A model generated the notes under the pieces. It saw nothing but the letters and a program-made list of their open reading frames with translations, did not search any database and was not told the origin of the DNA. Shown piece after piece: positions 18,047-26,217 of a stretch of 64,000 nucleotides of DNA. The stretch covers positions 62,001 through 126,000 of the forward strand of contig NZ_JADIVZ010000008.1 of assembly GCF_015319165.1 (NCBI RefSeq), read 5' to 3'. A program made the translations under genes and the position numbers. The DNA comes from Nocardioides acrostichi (GTDB taxonomy: Bacteria; Actinomycetota; Actinomycetes; Propionibacteriales; Nocardioidaceae). Every line of letters begins with the position of its first letter. The first letter of the stretch is position 1.

Positions 18047-18967
18047 CCGACGCGGCCCCTGATGCAGCCCCTGATGTAGCTCGGCGAGCGCCTGCTCCAG
18101 GTCGACCTTGGGGCTCCAGCCCCATGCCCTCGCGCGATCGGTCTGGATCGAACCCCGCCATGCGGGCTCGTCGGTCCACTCCGGCTCGACGCCCAGCGCG
18201 TCGCAGACGGTGCCGACGTAGTCGCGCTGGGTGGCCCGGGGCGCGGCCACGTTGAGCGCCGTGCAGGCGCCTTCGACCGGCCCCCGGCCCGCGTCGTCGG
18301 ACGACCGCACCGCCCCCACGGCCACGAGCGCGGCCAGGGCGGCCAGGTCGTCGACGTGCACCCACGCCCACGTCGCGTCGGGCACGGCGCGGCGCTCGGC
18401 GGCGTCCGTGCTCATGGCGCGGGGGCGCAGGGTGTTCCACACCGAGGTGTCGCCCGAGCCCAGGATCGCGGGCGGGCGCAGCAGCACGGTGGTGGATCCC
18501 TCGACCGCGCCGAGCCCGGTGTCGGTGTCGCGCTTGGTCACCGCGTAGTCGTCGGCGTCGTCGTCGACGAGTGCGGCGGCCTCGTCGACCTCGCCGGCGG
18601 ACGGCGAACGGTCATAGACCGCGGCCGTCGAGAGGTGCACGAACCGGGCCACGCCGGCGTCCCGCGCCGCCCTCGCCAGCACGGGCGTGCCCACGACCGC
18701 GACGGCGTGCTGCGTCGCGAGGTCGGAGCCCATCGGGTGCACGGTGGTCACGACGCCCGCCGCGCCGACGACCACGCGTGCCGCGAACTCCGGATCGGCG
18801 AAGTCGCCGACGACCTCCTCGACACCGGCCAGGTCCGGCGCGGCGCCGGGCCGCCGGACGACGGCGCGCACGGGCGCGCCCCGCTCCAGCAGGGCCGCGC
18901 AGACGCGAGATCCGACCAGGCCGTTCGCGCCGGTCACCACCACGGGGTCCGAGACGAGATCACTCAT
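18044..18967 (-). CDS. NAD(P)-dependent epimerase/dehydratase-like protein (extended SDR)
   Basis: 307 aa. The Rossmann motif TGANGLVGSRV is near the N-terminus, followed by the catalytic Ser in HLSTAAVYD and YAVTK, the Y-x-x-x-K pair of SDR enzymes. Length and C-terminal region fit extended SDRs such as 3-beta-HSD/UDP-sugar epimerase-like proteins. Substrate is unknown. The ATG at 18967 places the Rossmann motif about 12 residues in; the frame remains open further upstream but without homology. A CAGGCT hexamer 6 nt upstream suits a leaderless start. Confidence 0.83.
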   Translation of the reverse strand: MSDLVSDPVVVTGANGLVGSRVCAALLERGAPVRAVVRRPGAAPDLAGVEEVVGDFADPEFAARVVVGAAGVVTTVHPMGSDLATQHAVAVVGTPVLARAARDAGVARFVHLSTAAVYDRSPSAGEVDEAAALVDDDADDYAVTKRDTDTGLGAVEGSTTVLLRPPAILGSGDTSVWNTLRPRAMSTDAAERRAVPDATWAWVHVDDLAALAALVAVGAVRSSDDAGRGPVEGACTALNVAAPRATQRDYVGTVCDALGVEPEWTDEPAWRGSIQTDRARAWGWSPKVDLEQALAELHQGLHQGPRR

Positions 18968-19108
18968 GCCCCGAGCCTGCCATCGTGCACCCCACCTGAC
19001 CCTCACCTGACCGGGATCGGCCCCTCCCGGGCGGAGCCACGCCTGCTCACGCCGCCCTGCTCGCCGAGCCACAGCGCACCCACAGCCTCCGCGCGCATCG
19101 TCGTTCTC

Positions 19109-19465
19109 ATGACCGACACCCCCGACCGGCCCCGCCGCTTCGGCCGCAGCATCGTCGCCGGCGGCCTCACCGCCACCGTCGCCCTCGTCGCGGCCGCGTG
19201 CGGTCTCGACGCCGCCACCACCCACGGCACGTCGACCGACGTCTCGGGCACGACGACGACCCAGACGACCTCCCAGGGCTCCGGTGACACGACGTCCTCG
19301 AGCTCGTCGGGCAGTTCGTCGGGCAGTTCGTCGGGCAGTTCGGACTCCGGCTCGACCAGCTCGGGCTCCAGCAGCTCCGGCAGCAGCTCGTCATCGGTGC
19401 CGCAGGGCTCGACCGGTCTCTCCTCCGGCAGCGGCTCGAGCCACGCCAGTTCGCAGGGCTCGTGA
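19109..19465 (+). CDS. Small Ser/Thr-rich probable lipoprotein
   Basis: 118 aa. Positively charged N-terminus (FGRS), hydrophobic core 15-30 and Cys31 in a weak lipobox (VAAAC). The rest is a low-complexity Ser/Thr/Gly tail with SSGSSSG repeats, ending SSQGS. No folded domain is visible. It overlaps the ApbE gene by 1 nt (TGATG), so the two are translationally coupled. A TDVSGTT sequence at 43-49 loosely recalls the DxxSGA(T/S) site that ApbE flavinylates, but the Asp spacing is wrong and Ala is Thr. Possible roles are an ApbE substrate or a surface spacer; neither is shown. Confidence 0.7.
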   Translation: MTDTPDRPRRFGRSIVAGGLTATVALVAAACGLDAATTHGTSTDVSGTTTTQTTSQGSGDTTSSSSSGSSSGSSSGSSDSGSTSSGSSSSGSSSSSVPQGSTGLSSGSGSSHASSQGS

Positions 19466-20370
19466 TGAGCCAGACCGCCGCCCACGAGTGGAGTCTCTGG
19501 TCGACCACCGCCCGCCTGGTCGTCACCGACCCCGGCAGACTCCTCCCCGCTCTGCACACGGCCCGGGCCGTCCTCTCCGAGGTCGACGCCGCCGCGAACC
19601 GCTTCGACCCGCTCTCAGAGATCTCGCGGCTGCCGGCCCAGGGCGGCACCACCACGCTCAGCCCCATGCTCGCCGCACTGGTGCGCGAGTCGCTGGACGC
19701 CGCCCGCGACACCGAGGGCGTGGTCGACCCGACCGTGGGTCGGGCGCTGGTCGACCTCGGCTACGACCGCGACATCTCGCTCGTGCTGGAGGGCGACCGC
19801 CCGGTCGCGCGCGTGCGCCGGGTGGCGGGGTGGCGCGCCGTCCGCCTCTCGGGCAGCGAGCTCACCCTGCCTCCGGGCGTGCTCCTCGACCTGGGCGCCA
19901 CGGCCAAGGCCAGCGCCGCCGACCGCGTCGCCGCGGCCGTGCACCGCGAGCACGGCACCGGCGTGCTGATGAGCCTGGGCGGCGACATCGCGACCGCCGG
20001 CGTGTCACCGGAAGACGGCTGGCAGGTGCACGTCCAAGACACCGACGCCGATCCCTCCGACGCCGTCGCCCTCCCTGCCGGCGCCGGCCTGGCGACGTCC
20101 TCGACCGTGCGGCGGGCCTGGACCACCGGCGGGCGTCGGGTGCACCACCTGCTCGACCCGGCCACGGGCGAGCCGGCCCCGCGCACCTGGCGCAGCGCCA
20201 CGGTGGCGGCGCCCACCGCGCTCGCCGCGAACATCGCGAGCACCGCGGTCGTGGTGCTCGGCGAGCGCGCTCCGGCCTGGCTGGTGGCCCACGATCTCGA
20301 CGCCCGTCTGGTCGACACCGGCGGCCGCGTGCACCGCTTCGGCGGCTGGCCGACCTCGGCCGCGGCCTGA
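19465..20370 (+). CDS. FAD:protein FMN transferase (ApbE family)
   Basis: 301 aa. ApbE enzymes hydrolyse FAD and attach FMN to a Thr/Ser of extracytoplasmic redox proteins, using Mg2+. Family signatures are NRFDPLSEISRL (about 46-57), DPTVGRALVDLGYD, LDLGATAKASAADR, SLGGDIA, and ATSSTVRRAW...HHLLDPATG, where His and Asp bind metal. The protein lacks a clear signal peptide or lipobox, so it may be cytoplasmic or use a non-classical route; the preceding gene encodes a probable lipoprotein. No recognisable FMN-binding domain protein or ferric-reductase-like partner is encoded nearby, which is unusual. Confidence 0.88.
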   Translation: MSQTAAHEWSLWSTTARLVVTDPGRLLPALHTARAVLSEVDAAANRFDPLSEISRLPAQGGTTTLSPMLAALVRESLDAARDTEGVVDPTVGRALVDLGYDRDISLVLEGDRPVARVRRVAGWRAVRLSGSELTLPPGVLLDLGATAKASAADRVAAAVHREHGTGVLMSLGGDIATAGVSPEDGWQVHVQDTDADPSDAVALPAGAGLATSSTVRRAWTTGGRRVHHLLDPATGEPAPRTWRSATVAAPTALAANIASTAVVVLGERAPAWLVAHDLDARLVDTGGRVHRFGGWPTSAAA

Positions 20371-20379
20371 ACCTCTCGA

Positions 20380-20396
20380 ACACCCGGGGCGGGTGT
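20380..20396. terminator. Small hairpin after apbE-like gene
   Basis: ACACCC (20380-20385) pairs with GGGTGT (20391-20396), loop GGGGC. It lies between the ApbE gene and the next operon. Weak. Confidence 0.3.
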
Positions 20397-20450
20397 GTGA
20401 CCGCCACCACCCACGGAGCATGATCAGGGCACGACTTCAGGAGGTTCCCG

Positions 20451-21605
20451 ATGCAGCTTGCCCTCTCCGCCGAGGACGAGGCCTTCCGCGCCGAGATGCG
20501 GGAGTTCTTCACCACCCAGGTGCCCGACGACATCCGCGCGGCAGTCATCGAGGGCCGTGAGCTCTCCAAGGAGCAGATCGCCGGCAGCATGAAGGTGCTC
20601 GACGAGCACGACCTCGCCGCGCCGCACTGGCCCGAGGAGTGGGGTGGCCGCGGCTGGTCCGACCTGCGCCGGCACATCTACCTCGACGAGATGCAGGCCG
20701 CCGGATGCCCGGTGCCGCTGGCGTTCAACACCTCCATGATCGGGCCGGTGCTGGCGCAGTTCGGAAGCCAGGAGCAGAAGGAGCGGTTCCTGGCGAAGAC
20801 GCGCAACTGCGAGATCTGGTGGAGCCAGGGGTTCTCCGAGCCCGACGCCGGTTCCGACCTCGCGAGCCTGCGCACCACCGCGGTCAAGGACGGCGACGAC
20901 TGGGTCGTCAACGGCCAGAAGACGTGGACCACGCTGGGCCAGTACGGAGACTGGATCTTCACGCTGGTGCGCACGAATCCCGAGGTCAAGAAGCAGGCGG
21001 GCATCTCGATGCTGCTCATCGACATGACCTCTCCCGGCCTCGAGGTGCGCCCGATCGAGCTCATCGACGGCGGTCACGAGGTCAACGAGGTGTGGTTCGA
21101 GGACGTCCGGGTGCCGGGCGAGAACCTCGTCGGCGAGGAGGGTCAGGGCTGGACCATCGCCAAGTTCCTGCTCGGCAACGAGCGCGTCGGCGTCGCGCCG
21201 GTGGGTGCGATCAAGCGCCACCTGGCTCGGCTCAAGGAGCTCAACGGCGAGCGCATCGGCGCCGAGCCGCGGCTGGCGGCCCGGGTGGCCGAGCTCGAGA
21301 ACGAGCTGCTCGCCCTCGAGCTCACCGCGCTGCGCGTCGTCGCGCACTCCTCCGAGGGCGAGCCGCACCCGGCCTCCAGCGTGCTCAAGCTCAAGGGAAC
21401 GGTGCTCCAGCAGGCGGTCAGCGAGCTGGGGGTCGACCTCGCCGGCCCGGCGTCCCTGGCCTCGGGCGCGGGTGACGGCACCGCACTGCCCGACTGGACG
21501 CCGCACACCGCTCCCACCTACCTCAACCTGCGCAAGGCCTCGATCTACGGCGGCTCCAACGAGGTGCAGCGCCAGATCATCGCCCGCACGATCCTCGGCC
21601 TCTGA
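20451..21605 (+). CDS. Acyl-CoA dehydrogenase, large-subunit (PimC-like) type
   Basis: 384 aa flavoenzyme that forms the alpha-beta double bond of an acyl-CoA. Family features are SEPDAGSDLASL (FAD/substrate loop), WVVNGQKTWTT, GEEGQGW and the C-terminal YGGSNEVQRQIIA. It is followed after 37 nt by a second, divergent acyl-CoA dehydrogenase gene. Such paired genes usually encode an alpha2-beta2 heterotetramer acting on bulky or dicarboxylic acyl-CoA (pimeloyl-CoA or steroid side chains). A strong ribosome site, AGGAGG, precedes the ATG by 7 nt. Confidence 0.86.
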   Translation: MQLALSAEDEAFRAEMREFFTTQVPDDIRAAVIEGRELSKEQIAGSMKVLDEHDLAAPHWPEEWGGRGWSDLRRHIYLDEMQAAGCPVPLAFNTSMIGPVLAQFGSQEQKERFLAKTRNCEIWWSQGFSEPDAGSDLASLRTTAVKDGDDWVVNGQKTWTTLGQYGDWIFTLVRTNPEVKKQAGISMLLIDMTSPGLEVRPIELIDGGHEVNEVWFEDVRVPGENLVGEEGQGWTIAKFLLGNERVGVAPVGAIKRHLARLKELNGERIGAEPRLAARVAELENELLALELTALRVVAHSSEGEPHPASSVLKLKGTVLQQAVSELGVDLAGPASLASGAGDGTALPDWTPHTAPTYLNLRKASIYGGSNEVQRQIIARTILGL

Positions 21606-21642
21606 GCCGCGCACCAGAGACCGGAGCGAAGGAGAGAACGAC

Positions 21643-22788
21643 ATGGACTTCACCTACGACGACGAGCAGGAGTCGCTGCGCGACGCCGTGCGCGGCCTGC
21701 TCGGCAAGGCCTACTCCGACTTCGAGCAGCGCCGCCAGACCACCAAGGAGGATCCCGGCTTCTCCGAGAAGACATGGCGTCAGATGGCCGAGATGGGCCT
21801 GCTCGGGCTGCCCTTCAGCGAGGACGACGGCGGTGTGGGCGCGGGTCCGGTCGAGATCGGCATCGTGTGCCAGGAGATCGGCCGCGTCATCGCTCCCGAG
21901 CCCTACCTGCCGGTCGTGGTGCTCGCGGGTGGGCTCGTGCAGGCCTGCGGCACGCCCGAGCAGCGCGCCGAGGTGCTCGGCGGCATCGCCTCGGGCGAGC
22001 AGGTCGTGGCCTTCGCCCACGACGAGCCCGGCTCGCGCTGGGCCCCCGCGGCGAGCGGCGTGACGGCGTCCGAGAGCGACGGGTCGTGGACCCTGACCGG
22101 CACCAAGGAGCCGGTCGTGGCCGGCGAGCGTGCCGACGCGCTGGTCGTCACCGCGGCACTCCCCGGCGGCGGCACCGGCGCCTTCCTGGTCCAGGGCGCG
22201 GACGCCGAGCGCACCGGCTATGCCACCTACGACGGCGGCCGCGCGGCCAGGGTGGTGCTCGACGGCACGGCGGCGACGCCGCTGGGCGAGCCGGGCACCG
22301 ACCTGACCGCCTCGATCGGCACCGTGCTCGACATCGGCCGGATCATGGCCGGGAACATCGCGCTGGGTGCGATGCAGACCGCACTGCGCTCCACCACCGA
22401 GTACCTCAAGAGCCGCAAGCAGTTCGGGGTCACGCTCAACACCTTCCAGGCGCTGACGTTCCGCTCGGCCGACATGTACATCTCCCTCGAGCTGGCCAGC
22501 AGCATGGTGCAGTGGGCCACGATGGTCATCGAGTCCGGCGATGCCGACGCCGTCCGCGTCGCGGCCGCCCGGTGCGGCGTCCAGGTGTCGCGGTCGTCTC
22601 GACACATCGGGCAGGAGGCCATCCAGCTGCACGGCGGCATCGGCATGACGGCCGAGTACTCGGTGGGCTCCTACACCGCGGTGCTGACCATGCTCGACCA
22701 CCTGCTCGGCGACGGCGACCACCACGTCGACGTGCTGGCGGCCGGCGTGCTCGACCACGGGTCGCTCGACCCTTTGGCCATGGCGTGA
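21643..22788 (+). CDS. Acyl-CoA dehydrogenase, small-subunit (PimD-like) type
   Basis: 381 aa. N-terminal helical domain (MDFTYDDEQESLRDAV), GLLGLPF...GG, a divergent middle beta domain that lacks the usual T-E-P-x-x-G-S-D loop (AHDEPGSRW instead), and the C-terminal helical domain with SRKQFGVTLNTFQ and LHGGIGMTAEY. Loss of the canonical loop is typical of the partner subunit in heteromeric acyl-CoA dehydrogenases. GAAGGAGAG precedes the ATG. Probably forms a complex with the product of the gene just upstream. Confidence 0.85.
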   Translation: MDFTYDDEQESLRDAVRGLLGKAYSDFEQRRQTTKEDPGFSEKTWRQMAEMGLLGLPFSEDDGGVGAGPVEIGIVCQEIGRVIAPEPYLPVVVLAGGLVQACGTPEQRAEVLGGIASGEQVVAFAHDEPGSRWAPAASGVTASESDGSWTLTGTKEPVVAGERADALVVTAALPGGGTGAFLVQGADAERTGYATYDGGRAARVVLDGTAATPLGEPGTDLTASIGTVLDIGRIMAGNIALGAMQTALRSTTEYLKSRKQFGVTLNTFQALTFRSADMYISLELASSMVQWATMVIESGDADAVRVAAARCGVQVSRSSRHIGQEAIQLHGGIGMTAEYSVGSYTAVLTMLDHLLGDGDHHVDVLAAGVLDHGSLDPLAMA

Positions 22789-22823
22789 GCACTCCCCGTC
22801 CGTGAGACGAGTCGCGGTCTCTT

Positions 22824-22836
22824 TACACTTGGTCGG
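22824..22836 (+). promoter_or_regulatory. Leaderless-type promoter of the PAP2 operon
   Basis: TACACT (22824-22829), then 6 nt, then the GTG start codon. A TAnnnT -10 box at this distance puts the transcription start on the first base of the codon. No clear -35. Confidence 0.55.
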
Positions 22837-23804
22837 TGACCGACGGCAACTACCACACCTCGCGTCGGGCGCGGGGGCTGGCGGTGGCCGCGTGGTGCCT
22901 CGCCCTCGTGGTCTGGAGCGGACTGATCGGCATACCGAACGACCCGCTCGGGGTGTTCGTGTGGATCTGGCTGCTGCTCGTGGCCTGGGACGTGCAGGCG
23001 CCCCGCCAACACCACCTGCGCTTCCCGCGCGACTGGTGGCCGGTGCTGGTCGGCCTGATCGTCTACTGGCTCACGCGTGGCATCGCCGACAACGTCGGGA
23101 TCCCCGTGCACTACGAGATGCCGATCCGCGTCGACCGGTGGATCTCGGGCCTCTTCGGCGGACACGAGATCCCGACGGCAGTGCTCCAGCACGCGTGGTG
23201 CGCCGACCCGTGCTCGAGGTCGACTCCGCACCGCTGGTACGACACGCTGCTCACGACCGTCTACGCCTCGCACTTCCTGGTCGGGCTCACCCTCGCCGCG
23301 GTGCTCTGGGTGCGCGAGCGCCGGGAGTGGCAGCGCTGGATGCGCCGCTACCTGGCCATCAACTACGCCGCCTTGGTGGTCTACCTGACCTACCCCATGG
23401 CGCCGCCCTGGCTGGCCTCGCAACGGGGCTACCTGACCCCGCTGGCGCGCACCACCAGCCGTGGCTGGGAGGGCACCGGCCTGGGCCGGGCCAACATCGT
23501 GCTCCAGGGCATGGGCAACCAGGTCGCGGCGATGCCGTCGCTGCACACCGGCGTCGCCACGCTGGTCGCGTTGTACGGCGTGTGGCGCCTGCGCACCGCG
23601 TGGCGGTTCCTGCTGCTGCTCTACCCCGTCGCCATGGGCACTGCCCTGGTGTACTTCGCGGAGCACTACGTGATCGACGTCCTGGCGGGCATGGCCCTGG
23701 CCGCGGCCGTGATGGTCGTCGTCCGCCTCTGGGAGGATCGACACGAGCCCGTCACACCTCAGGAGATCGCGCATGACCCCGCCACCACCCCCGCCGGCAC
23801 CTGA
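22836..23804 (+). CDS. PAP2-family membrane protein (Aur1/inositolphosphotransferase-like)
   Basis: 322 aa, about six transmembrane segments (for example about 14-50, 64-80, 130-150, 215-235). PAP2 motifs are MPSLHTG (Ser-Leu-His) and YFAEHYVIDVLAG, with the two catalytic histidines; the preceding region lacks the canonical KxxxxxxRP, as in the Aur1-like branch. These act on phospholipid or inositol-phosphate lipids at the membrane. The next gene starts 32 nt inside this one. Start GTG is supported by the leaderless promoter. Confidence 0.84.
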   Translation: MTDGNYHTSRRARGLAVAAWCLALVVWSGLIGIPNDPLGVFVWIWLLLVAWDVQAPRQHHLRFPRDWWPVLVGLIVYWLTRGIADNVGIPVHYEMPIRVDRWISGLFGGHEIPTAVLQHAWCADPCSRSTPHRWYDTLLTTVYASHFLVGLTLAAVLWVRERREWQRWMRRYLAINYAALVVYLTYPMAPPWLASQRGYLTPLARTTSRGWEGTGLGRANIVLQGMGNQVAAMPSLHTGVATLVALYGVWRLRTAWRFLLLLYPVAMGTALVYFAEHYVIDVLAGMALAAAVMVVVRLWEDRHEPVTPQEIAHDPATTPAGT

Positions 23805-24849
23805 CGCCGTGGCCGGCTCGCCACGAGGACTCGACCTCGAGGCGTTCGCCCAGTGGTACGAGGGCGAGCGGCCCGGTGAGCTCGCAGGGCCGCTGCGCGG
23901 CGAGCTGATCGCGGGCGGACGCTCCAACCTGACCTACACCGTGACCGACGGACGACGGCGGTTCGTCGTGCGGCGCCCGCCCCTGGGCCACGTGCAGGCG
24001 ACCGCTCACGACATGGGCCGGGAGTACCGCGTGATGTCGGCTCTCGCAGGATCCTCCGTGCCGGTGCCGCAGACCTACGCGTCGTGCCCGGACCCCGACA
24101 TCGTCGGGGCGCCGTTCTACGTCATGGAGCAGGTGCCGGGGCGCGCGATCCGCGACGCGCAGGAGCTGGACGCGCTCGGCACCCACGAGACCGAGCGCAT
24201 CGTGCGCGACCTCGTGGCCGTGCTCGTGGCGCTGCACGAGGTCGACCCGGACGCCGTCGGGCTCGGCGACCTCGGCCGGCCCGCGGGGTTCCTGGGCCGC
24301 CAGGTCAAGCGCTGGGGCCAGCAGCTCGACGGCTCGCGCAGCCGCGACCTGCCCGACGCCGACACCCTCGTGGCCCGGCTGGCCGACCACGTGCCACCCG
24401 ACGGCGCGCCCGGCATCGTGCACGGCGACTACCGCCTCGACAACCTGCTCGTCGACCCCGCGGCGTCGGGCCGGCCCGTCCTGGCCGTCGTCGACTGGGA
24501 GATGGCGACGCTGGGCGACCCGCTCACCGACCTCGCGCTGTTGGTCGTCTACGACACCATCGCCTCCCTCGGCGGCTCCGACACCGGTCTGGTCAGCAAC
24601 GTCTCGCTGGCGGCGGGCTACCCCGACGCCGACACCAAGCTCCAGTGGTACGCCGAGGCCCGCGGTCGCGAGCTACCCGACCTCTCCTTCCATCTCGGGC
24701 TGGCCTACTTCAAGCTCGCCGTGATCTTGGAGGGCATCCACTTCCGCTTCACCCAGGGTCAGACGCTGGGCGAGGGGTTCGAGGCCATCGGCGAGGCGGT
24801 GGCGCCGCTCCTGGCCGCGGGCCTCGACGTCACCCGCGATCTTCGCTGA
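23773..24849 (+). CDS. APH-like phosphotransferase (ACAD10-type)
   Basis: 358 aa kinase-fold protein of the APH/choline-kinase family. The Brenner motif is HGDYRLDNLLVD (catalytic Asp) and the metal-binding motif is VVDWEMATLGDPLTDLA. The N-terminal lobe has IAGGRSNLTYTV and a Lys/Arg-rich VVRRPP strand. Homologues are often encoded beside acyl-CoA dehydrogenases or fused to them (human ACAD10), where they phosphorylate 4-hydroxyacyl-CoAs for beta-oxidation. That fits the next gene. It overlaps the PAP2 gene by 32 nt and has its own AGGAG site 8 nt before the ATG. Confidence 0.87.
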   Translation: MTPPPPPPAPDAVAGSPRGLDLEAFAQWYEGERPGELAGPLRGELIAGGRSNLTYTVTDGRRRFVVRRPPLGHVQATAHDMGREYRVMSALAGSSVPVPQTYASCPDPDIVGAPFYVMEQVPGRAIRDAQELDALGTHETERIVRDLVAVLVALHEVDPDAVGLGDLGRPAGFLGRQVKRWGQQLDGSRSRDLPDADTLVARLADHVPPDGAPGIVHGDYRLDNLLVDPAASGRPVLAVVDWEMATLGDPLTDLALLVVYDTIASLGGSDTGLVSNVSLAAGYPDADTKLQWYAEARGRELPDLSFHLGLAYFKLAVILEGIHFRFTQGQTLGEGFEAIGEAVAPLLAAGLDVTRDLR

Positions 24850-24873
24850 CCCACCCACCGAGAGGATCCACCC

Positions 24874-26115
24874 ATGGACTTCACGTTCGACGCGCCCACC
24901 GAGGAGCTCCGCGCACGACTGCTGGCCTTCATGGCCGAACACGTGCACCCCGCCGAGGAGCGCTTCCACACCGAGCTCGTTGCCCTCGACGACCCCTTCG
25001 CCTGGACCACGGCCCCGGTGATGGGCGAGCTGCGGGCGCAGGCGCGCGGCCAGGGCCTTTGGAACCTCTTCCTCCCCGTCAACCACTACGGTGCCCTGCC
25101 CGACGGGCTCGGCGGCGGCCTCACCAACCTCCAGTACGCCCCGCTCGCCGAGATCACCGGGCACAGCGGGCACCTGGCCCCGGCGGCCCTCAACTGCGCC
25201 GCCCCGGACACCGGCAACATGGAGGTGCTCGCCCTCTTCGGCACACCGGAGCAGAAGGAGCGCTGGCTCGACCCGCTGCTCAAGGCCGAGATCCGCTCCG
25301 CGTTCGCGATGACCGAGCCCGACGTGGCGTCCTCGGACGCGACCAACATCGAGACCTCGATCGTGCGCGACGGCGACTCCTACGTCGTCAACGGCCGCAA
25401 GTGGTGGATCACCGGGGCCATGAACCCCGAGTGCGAGATCTTCATCGTCATGGGCAAGACCGACCCCGACGCCTCTCGCCACCAGCAGCAGTCGATGATC
25501 CTGGTGCCCCGTGACACCCCCGGCCTGGAGGTCGTGCGGCCTATGCACGTGTTCGGCTACGACGACCACGAGCACGGCGGTCACGCCGAGCTGCGGTTCA
25601 CCGACGTGCGGGTGCCGGCCGAGAACCTGATCGGCGAGGAGGGCCAGGGCTTCGCCATCGCCCAGGCCCGGCTCGGCCCCGGGCGCATCCACCACTGCAT
25701 GCGCTCCATCGGCGTCGCCGAGAAGGCGATCGAGCTGATGTGCTCGCGCGCCACCCAGCGCGTCGCGTTCGGCCGGCCGCTCGCGGCTCAAGGCGTCGTC
25801 CGGGAATGGATCGCGGAGTCGCGGGTGCGGCTGGAGCAGCTGCGGCTGCTCGTGCTCAAGACCGCGTGGCTCATGGACACCCGTGGCACCAAGGCGGCGC
25901 ACACCGAGATCCAGGCGATCAAGATCGCCACGCCGGCCTGCGTGCAGTGGATCCTCGACAAGGCGATCCAGACCCACGGCGCAGGCGGGCTGTCGCAGGA
26001 CTTCCCGCTGGCCGCCAGTTACGCCGGCATCCGCACCCTGCGGTTCGCCGACGGGCCCGACGAGGTGCACAAGAACTCCCTGGCCAAGGCCGAGATCGCT
26101 CGGTGGCAGGCGTGA
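24874..26115 (+). CDS. Acyl-CoA dehydrogenase (ACAD10/11-like)
   Basis: 413 aa. It has the fuller N-terminus typical of ACAD11-like enzymes, with AMTEPDVASSDATN, YVVNGRKWWITGA, GYDDHEHGG, GEEGQGFAIAQARLGPGRIHHCMR and the C-terminal HGAGGLSQDFPLA. The arrangement with the phosphotransferase 24 nt upstream matches the two-enzyme route for 4-hydroxy acids: phosphorylation followed by ACAD-catalysed conversion to the enoyl-CoA. GAGAGGA precedes the ATG. The substrate range is inferred from family and context only. Confidence 0.88.
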   Translation: MDFTFDAPTEELRARLLAFMAEHVHPAEERFHTELVALDDPFAWTTAPVMGELRAQARGQGLWNLFLPVNHYGALPDGLGGGLTNLQYAPLAEITGHSGHLAPAALNCAAPDTGNMEVLALFGTPEQKERWLDPLLKAEIRSAFAMTEPDVASSDATNIETSIVRDGDSYVVNGRKWWITGAMNPECEIFIVMGKTDPDASRHQQQSMILVPRDTPGLEVVRPMHVFGYDDHEHGGHAELRFTDVRVPAENLIGEEGQGFAIAQARLGPGRIHHCMRSIGVAEKAIELMCSRATQRVAFGRPLAAQGVVREWIAESRVRLEQLRLLVLKTAWLMDTRGTKAAHTEIQAIKIATPACVQWILDKAIQTHGAGGLSQDFPLAASYAGIRTLRFADGPDEVHKNSLAKAEIARWQA

Positions 26116-26118
26116 GTC

Positions 26119-26136
26119 CGACCTGACCCGAGGTCG
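26119..26136. terminator. Short hairpin after the ACAD operon
   Basis: CGACCT (26119-26124) and AGGTCG (26131-26136) with a 6-nt loop, 4 nt after the acyl-CoA dehydrogenase stop. Weak and without a T-run. Confidence 0.25.
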
Positions 26137-26217
26137 CGGCAGAGCCGGGGCCGACGCAGGTTTGGGACGCCTGCTCCCGCGGAAGGGTGCCACCACCCGA
26201 CCCGCGAGGAGATGCAC

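Noticed and set aside
19109..19465. FMN-binding domain protein
   Set aside because: The length and low-complexity content leave no room for a folded FMN-binding domain; only a loose motif match exists.
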